Positions 6,279 to 9,533 of a stretch of DNA of 9,533 nucleotides are shown in pieces. Positions within the stretch are counted from its first letter, which is position 1; the number at the start of each line of letters is the position of its first letter. The position numbers and the translations under genes were made by a program. Origin of the DNA: Lachnospiraceae bacterium UBA1753. GTDB lineage: Bacteria; Bacillota; Clostridia; Lachnospirales; Lachnospiraceae. The notes beneath the pieces are model-generated. The model was not told where the DNA came from and searched no databases. It saw nothing but the letters and a program-made list of their open reading frames with translations. Location of the stretch: contig DCHL01000052.1 in NCBI GenBank assembly GCA_002317595.1, positions 1 to 9,533 on the forward strand. Direction: 5' to 3'.

Positions 6279-6596
6279 CTATCTGACTACTTTAATGTAT
6301 TCCCCGTAATTCTTCTGGGCTTCTTCAAGTCCGAGAAGCATTGATTCAAACAGAAGTCTGGTCTCATCACTAATCCCGGATGGAAACATACACTGTATGT
6401 CACCGTTCTCGGGGTCTGCCGAGACCTTAATATCATCCGCTGTAAACTTCTCAATGGAATTGATTGTATTGATAACAAGCATAGAAACCGCTGCGCACAC
6501 GATATCGGCGCCCGGATCAGCATAACCGGCATGTCCTACACACCCAAAGCCTGCTATATTATCATCCTTATCCCTGTAGACATTTACGGAAATCAT
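6279..6596 (-). CDS. prp: Ribosomal-processing cysteine protease Prp (YsxB family)
   Basis: This 105-residue protein is the protease that removes the N-terminal extension of L27. The catalytic pair known from Staphylococcus aureus Prp is in place: His22 in GHAGYADPGADIVCAAVS (21-38) and Cys34 in the same segment. Length and the MISVNVYRD start fit the family. It lies between rplU and rpmA, 24 and 25 bases from each, so substrate and protease are made from one mRNA. The ATG at 6594-6596 has no good ribosome binding site; AGTG near it is weak. Translation may therefore be low or coupled to rplU, which would suit an enzyme needed in smaller amounts than the ribosomal proteins on either side. Confidence 0.95.
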   Translation of the reverse strand: MISVNVYRDKDDNIAGFGCVGHAGYADPGADIVCAAVSMLVINTINSIEKFTADDIKVSADPENGDIQCMFPSGISDETRLLFESMLLGLEEAQKNYGEYIKVVR

Positions 6597-6620
6597 ATCA
6601 CTAATACTGATAAAACTACA

Positions 6621-6926
6621 TTAAGCGTTGATTGCGTCAATCTTAACTTCTGTGTAAGCCTGTCTATGGCCGTTCTTCTTGTGATATCCAGTCTTTCTCT
6701 TGTACTTGTATACAATGACCTTCTTAGCCTTATCCTGAGCCTGAACGGTTCCGGATACTGTAGCGGATGCAACTGCATCACCTACAGCAAGCTCCTTATC
6801 ACTAACAGCTAAAACATTGTCAAAAGTAACTGTAGAGCCAACCTCTGCGTCGAGCTTCTCAACACGGATTACATCTCCTTCAGAAACCTTGTACTGCTTT
6901 CCTCCTGTTGCAATAATGGCGTACAT
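6621..6926 (-). CDS. rplU: 50S ribosomal protein L21
   Basis: The 101-residue product begins MYAIIATGGKQYKVSEGD and ends in a basic KRKTGYHKKNGHRQAYTEVK region (about 76-95), both typical of L21, a 23S rRNA-binding protein of the large subunit. It is the first gene of the rplU-prp-rpmA unit. AAGGAGGT (6933-6940) lies six bases before the ATG, a near-perfect ribosome binding site as expected for an abundant protein. Upstream are a structured leader and a promoter, consistent with feedback control through the leader as proposed for L21 in Firmicutes. Confidence 0.98.
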   Translation of the reverse strand: MYAIIATGGKQYKVSEGDVIRVEKLDAEVGSTVTFDNVLAVSDKELAVGDAVASATVSGTVQAQDKAKKVIVYKYKRKTGYHKKNGHRQAYTEVKIDAINA

Positions 6927-6940
6927 GTAGACACCTCCTT

Positions 6941-7017
6941 AATTAAAAACTCGCTACCTTCGGTCCTGCCATCATCATATAAATGGGCAGAGTTATAACC
7001 TCAATATGCGGCATACT
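6941..7017 (-). promoter_or_regulatory. Structured 5' leader of rplU, probable L21 leader
   Basis: The roughly 90-base untranslated leader of rplU can fold into a small branched structure. AACTC (6994-6990) pairs with GAGTT (6952-6948) as a closing helix. Inside it TGCC (6989-6986) pairs with GGCA (6970-6967), extended by AT/AT past a bulged C, and ACC-GAA-GGT forms a tiny hairpin (6956-6964). A TATG-CCG-CATA hairpin lies near the 5' end. Position and layout fit the Firmicutes L21 leader (Rfam L21_leader), thought to bind L21 and repress the operon. I could not compare with the Rfam model, so the assignment rests on position and pairing. Confidence 0.6.
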
Positions 7018-7020
7018 CAA

Positions 7021-7039
7021 AAAGATTAGCATTATCTTT
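7021..7039. repeat. Dyad across the -10 region of the rplU promoter
   Basis: AAAGAT (7021-7026 on the plus strand, counting its three A from 7021) and ATCTTT (7034-7039) form a six-base perfect inverted repeat with a seven-base spacer. It covers the -10 hexamer and part of the spacer, so a bound protein would block the promoter. The region is A+T rich and a chance origin is possible. Confidence 0.3.
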
Positions 7040-7051
7040 GTTGAATGTCAA
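7023..7051 (-). promoter_or_regulatory. SigA-type promoter of the rplU-prp-rpmA operon
   Basis: A perfect -35 hexamer TTGACA (7051-7046) is followed after exactly 17 bases by the -10 box TAATCT (7028-7023). The -10 box is weak on its own, but it is preceded by TGC, an extended -10 motif. Transcription would start near 7016-7018, giving a leader of about 90 bases before rplU. The promoter begins 17 bases after the rng stop. Confidence 0.75.
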
Positions 7052-7067
7052 GAATAAAATAATTCTT

Positions 7068-8228
7068 TTAACAAGAAAAAAATAGTTCTTTTAATGATGG
7101 CGAAATTTTCTTTCTGGTTATCTCCATAAGCCCCAGTGCAGTAATGTCAACAACCCTTGCGTAGCCTCCATCACGCCGGAATTCATCATTCATTATTCCA
7201 ATGAGTTCGTTTCTTGATTCATCGGACTCTTCGTTTATGAAATCTATTATTATTATCCCCGAAAGGTTTCTCAGTCTGATCTGGCGCGCAGCTTCAAGTG
7301 CCGCCTCACGGTTGGTAAGGCTATAGAATTCCCCGGAATTTCTCTTCTTCTCAAACTTGCCGGAATTTACGTCAATGACATTGAGAGCTTCTGTCTGTTC
7401 AATGACAAGATAACCGCCGCTCTTAAGATACACCTTCTTGGCAAGCAGCTCCTGAACCCTTGTTTCAATGCTGTAGAGTGAATAGAGGGAAACCCTGTCA
7501 TCCTCATACAGATTGACCTTGATATCCTGTCCGTCTGAATCACATTTTACAAAAGATAATATATCCTCATATATTTCCTTGTTTTCCGTGACTATCTCAA
7601 GTCCGTCTATTGCCAGGTGACTAATGAGTGCGTCAAGATACTGAGGCCTTGATTTATAGAGAACAGAGTACAGGGTTCTTTTCGGACCGTATTCATCAAT
7701 GCTCCTAAGAGCACTGCAAAGCCCCTCGTACTCATCGGCTATCACATCACCAGGAAGCCCCTGCGCGCAGGTCCTGACAATAACTCCAGGACACTCCGAC
7801 GAGGTAATCTTATCTGAAATAATGTTGTGTATCCTATCGCGTTCGCTTTTTGAGGTAATCTTTTTCGAAATACTGATGTGACTACTGCGGTCAAGCATTA
7901 CGACCATATTTTTTCCACTAAGGGAAAGCTTCATGGTCACTGATGGCACCTTTGTCTTTATGGCATCCTCATGTACCATGACCGTCAGTTCATCCCCCTC
8001 GCGGGGAATTGCACCCGTGCATTCTGAAAATTTAAGAAAGCAGCTCTGGCCCTTTGCAATATCTACAAAGCAGGCATCCATGTGCTTTACGACCTTGGTT
8101 ACCCTGGCGCGGTAGATGTTACCACGAAGGCAGCCGGCAGCGGGCGACACCTTAATGTCACACAGTCTCTTATCGTCAAACAGGAGTGATAGTATCTTAT
8201 TATCTTTTTCCGTAATGACAAGCTTCAT
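7068..8228 (-). CDS. rng: Ribonuclease E/G family endoribonuclease, short form
   Basis: This 386-residue protein is the catalytic part of an RNase E/G, which cuts single-stranded RNA in mRNA decay and rRNA maturation. An S1-like RNA-binding region spans about 33-110 (GNIYRARVTKVVKHMDACFV). The 5'-sensor motif is VRT at 151-153. The DNase I-like catalytic region has QTEALNVIDVNSGKF with Asp286 and Asn288, and IIIIDF with Asp329; the 43-residue spacing of the two Asp equals that of Asp303 and Asp346 in E. coli RNase E. It ends soon after MEITRKKISPSLKELFFSC, so the CPxCxG zinc-link motif that follows in E. coli RNase E/G is missing, leaving one Cys. The ATG is two bases after the thyA stop and lacks a ribosome binding site, which implies translational coupling. 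Its place before rplU is common in Clostridia. Confidence 0.9.
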   Translation of the reverse strand: MKLVITEKDNKILSLLFDDKRLCDIKVSPAAGCLRGNIYRARVTKVVKHMDACFVDIAKGQSCFLKFSECTGAIPREGDELTVMVHEDAIKTKVPSVTMKLSLSGKNMVVMLDRSSHISISKKITSKSERDRIHNIISDKITSSECPGVIVRTCAQGLPGDVIADEYEGLCSALRSIDEYGPKRTLYSVLYKSRPQYLDALISHLAIDGLEIVTENKEIYEDILSFVKCDSDGQDIKVNLYEDDRVSLYSLYSIETRVQELLAKKVYLKSGGYLVIEQTEALNVIDVNSGKFEKKRNSGEFYSLTNREAALEAARQIRLRNLSGIIIIDFINEESDESRNELIGIMNDEFRRDGGYARVVDITALGLMEITRKKISPSLKELFFSC

Positions 8229-8230
8229 AC

Positions 8231-9076
8231 TTAAATTGCAACCGGAATCTTTATCTGGGGACCGGCCTCGTAATCAATGAATTTCACATCATCAGGTGTA
8301 AAATCATAGAAATCCTTAACTTCTGGGTTAAGCCAGAACTTAGGCGCCGGATATGTAGGTCTTGAAATAAGCTCCTTTACAAGCTCTATATGTCTGTCGT
8401 AAATATGACAGTCGGCAATCACGTGAACAAGCTCGCCGGGAATCATGTCACACACCTGGGCAATCATGCAAAGAAGAACTGCGTACTGTACCACATTCCA
8501 GTTGTTGGCAGTCAGAACATCTGATGACCTCTGATTGAGGATTCCGTTGAGCACCAGCTTCCCTGTCTCCTTATCAGTCGTGACATTGAAGGTCATGCTG
8601 TATGCACAGGGGTACAGATTCATTTCTGAAAGGTCAGAATGAACATAAATATTAGTCATGATGCGGCGGCTGAAGGGGTTATTCTTAAGATCATAGATTA
8701 CCCTGTCAACCTGGTCCATTTCGCCCTCTTTATACTTGTGCTTCACGCCGAGCTGATAACCGTAGGCCTTGCCGATTGAGCCATCCTCATCTGCCCAGGA
8801 ATCCCAGATATGACTACTAAGCTCATTCACATTGTTCGATTTTTTCTGCCAGATCCACAGAATCTCATCCGTAGCACTCTTAAGTGCAGTCTTCCTGAAG
8901 GTGATGGCGGGGAACTCCTCACGAAGGTCGTATCTGTTGATCACACCGAACTTCTTTACCGTGTAGGCAAGCTCACCGTCCTCCCAGTGGGGACGCACCT
9001 TCTCGCCCTTGGTGTCAGTTCCGTTTGCGATGATATCCTCGCACATATTTTTGAAAATTATATCTGCTTTACTCAT
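8231..9076 (-). CDS. thyA: Thymidylate synthase, divergent ThyA branch
   Basis: The 281-residue product should methylate dUMP to dTMP with methylenetetrahydrofolate. Family features in order are Glu71 in EILWIW, HIWDSWAD (89-96), SRR (136-138, the partner-subunit phosphate arginines), YPCAYSMTFNV with nucleophile Cys157, QRSSD with Arg183 and Asp186, Asn194 in WNVVQYA, and CHIYDRH with His224 and Tyr226. Classical ThyA has PCH; here the residue after Cys is Ala158. I recall the same motif in Clostridia thymidylate synthases, so this is probably a branch feature rather than damage. Asn194 argues against a dCMP hydroxymethylase. The frame is open for 54 codons further upstream, but that overlaps the previous gene; the ATG at 9074-9076 starts a typical MSKADxIF N-terminus, four bases after that gene's stop, with GGAG at 9087-9090. 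Confidence 0.93.
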   Translation of the reverse strand: MSKADIIFKNMCEDIIANGTDTKGEKVRPHWEDGELAYTVKKFGVINRYDLREEFPAITFRKTALKSATDEILWIWQKKSNNVNELSSHIWDSWADEDGSIGKAYGYQLGVKHKYKEGEMDQVDRVIYDLKNNPFSRRIMTNIYVHSDLSEMNLYPCAYSMTFNVTTDKETGKLVLNGILNQRSSDVLTANNWNVVQYAVLLCMIAQVCDMIPGELVHVIADCHIYDRHIELVKELISRPTYPAPKFWLNPEVKDFYDFTPDDVKFIDYEAGPQIKIPVAI

Positions 9077-9080
9077 ATTC

Positions 9081-9533
9081 CTAAAACTCCATACCGACAT
9101 CTTCAAGCGTACGTCCGTTGCTCTCATACTGCTCAAGACGTACAATCTGATAACTAAAGGGTTCAAGTGACAGCCCGGCATGCTCAAACATGGCAGCTGT
9201 AACCATCTCAGGCCGTATATTCTCTGCAGAACCCGCATTAACTTTCATGAAAATCGAATTATCCTCAGCCCTTAATATATGCACTGACTTCTTAAGGTCA
9301 ACTTCCTTGAAGCCCTTTTTGGTCTTCTTCTCAACAAGAATCTCATCCCTTCCATAGAAGTCGGCGGTTATATCTGTCAGACTCTTTGCGGAAAAAATAT
9401 CCATGTCAGAGAAAATCACCCTGTAGTCTGCCATGGCAACCGAGGCCATTCCGTTTCCAGCCTCGAGGGGCAGACGCCTTGCTGAAACGATATGTATTCC
9501 CTCCACACTCTGTGCATTAAGTGCGTTAACCAT
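9081..9533 (-). CDS. TIGR03936/DUF2344 radical-SAM-associated protein, C-terminal part
   Basis: Only the last 150 residues are in the window; the gene continues past the right edge, so the ATG at 9531-9533 is probably an internal Met. The segment LNAQSVEGIHIVSARRLP followed by MASVAMADYRV matches, from memory, the middle of DUF2344 proteins, and the PFSYQIVRLEQY region fits their C-terminus. These proteins usually follow a B12-binding radical SAM gene (TIGR03960) in Firmicutes, either adjacent or fused, just upstream of rng. Their role is unproven; a link to RNA or tRNA modification has been suggested from context only. The stop (9081-9083) is four bases before thyA, and the last codons hold a possible thyA ribosome binding site. 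Confidence 0.75.
   Translation of the reverse strand: MVNALNAQSVEGIHIVSARRLPLEAGNGMASVAMADYRVIFSDMDIFSAKSLTDITADFYGRDEILVEKKTKKGFKEVDLKKSVHILRAEDNSIFMKVNAGSAENIRPEMVTAAMFEHAGLSLEPFSYQIVRLEQYESNGRTLEDVGMEF

Noticed and set aside
7050..7067. Terminator for rng just after its stop codon
   Set aside because: AAGAAT/ATTCTT is a six-pair, almost all A-T stem with no T-tract after it on the minus strand; the sequence continues into the TTGACA -35 box.
9077..9238. 54-codon N-terminal extension of thyA
   Set aside because: The extension is out-of-frame reading of the DUF2344 gene, and the thymidylate synthase family N-terminus starts at the ATG at 9074-9076.

Overview
The window reads as a chromosomal housekeeping region of a Clostridia-type Firmicute, probably close to Lachnospiraceae. 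The evidence is the gene order (DUF2344, rng, rplU, prp, rpmA, obgE, yhbY, nadD, yqeK, rsfS), strong AAGGAGG-type ribosome binding sites, and a ribosomal protein L27 that carries the N-terminal extension removed by the neighbouring Prp protease. All twelve protein genes lie on the minus strand, so the window is read from its right end to its left. No gene on the plus strand, tRNA, rRNA, CRISPR array or mobile element was seen, and there is no gene-free stretch over 300 bases.

Upstream block (9533 to 7068): the 3' end of a DUF2344/TIGR03936 radical-SAM-associated gene, then a thymidylate synthase of a divergent branch, then a short RNase E/G. The three are packed with gaps of only 4 and 2 bases. 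Ribosomal block (7051 to 5915): a clear promoter, a structured leader that looks like the Firmicutes L21 leader, then rplU, prp and rpmA, closed by a Rho-independent terminator. Ribosome-assembly and cofactor block (5874 to 1): obgE, an Enzyme I (PtsI)-like gene, yhbY, nadD, yqeK, rsfS, a cytidylate-kinase-like gene and the start of glmM. No terminator was seen inside this last block, so it is probably one long transcript, fed by readthrough of the rpmA terminator, by a weak promoter in front of obgE, or both.

The genes fit a growth and translation theme: two 50S proteins and the protease that matures one of them, a 50S assembly GTPase, an rRNA-binding assembly factor, a ribosome silencing factor and an RNase. 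NAD synthesis, removal of dinucleotide alarmones, dTMP synthesis and cell wall precursor synthesis sit beside them. The least expected member is the Enzyme I-like protein between obgE and yhbY. It keeps the PEP-site catalytic residues but has an altered phosphohistidine loop, and no HPr or Enzyme II gene lies nearby. It is the best candidate in the window for something not yet described. Other points for a second look are the thymidylate synthase with Ala after the catalytic Cys, an RNase E/G without its zinc-link motif, a dyad across the rplU -10 box, and stem-loops just ahead of several ribosome binding sites.
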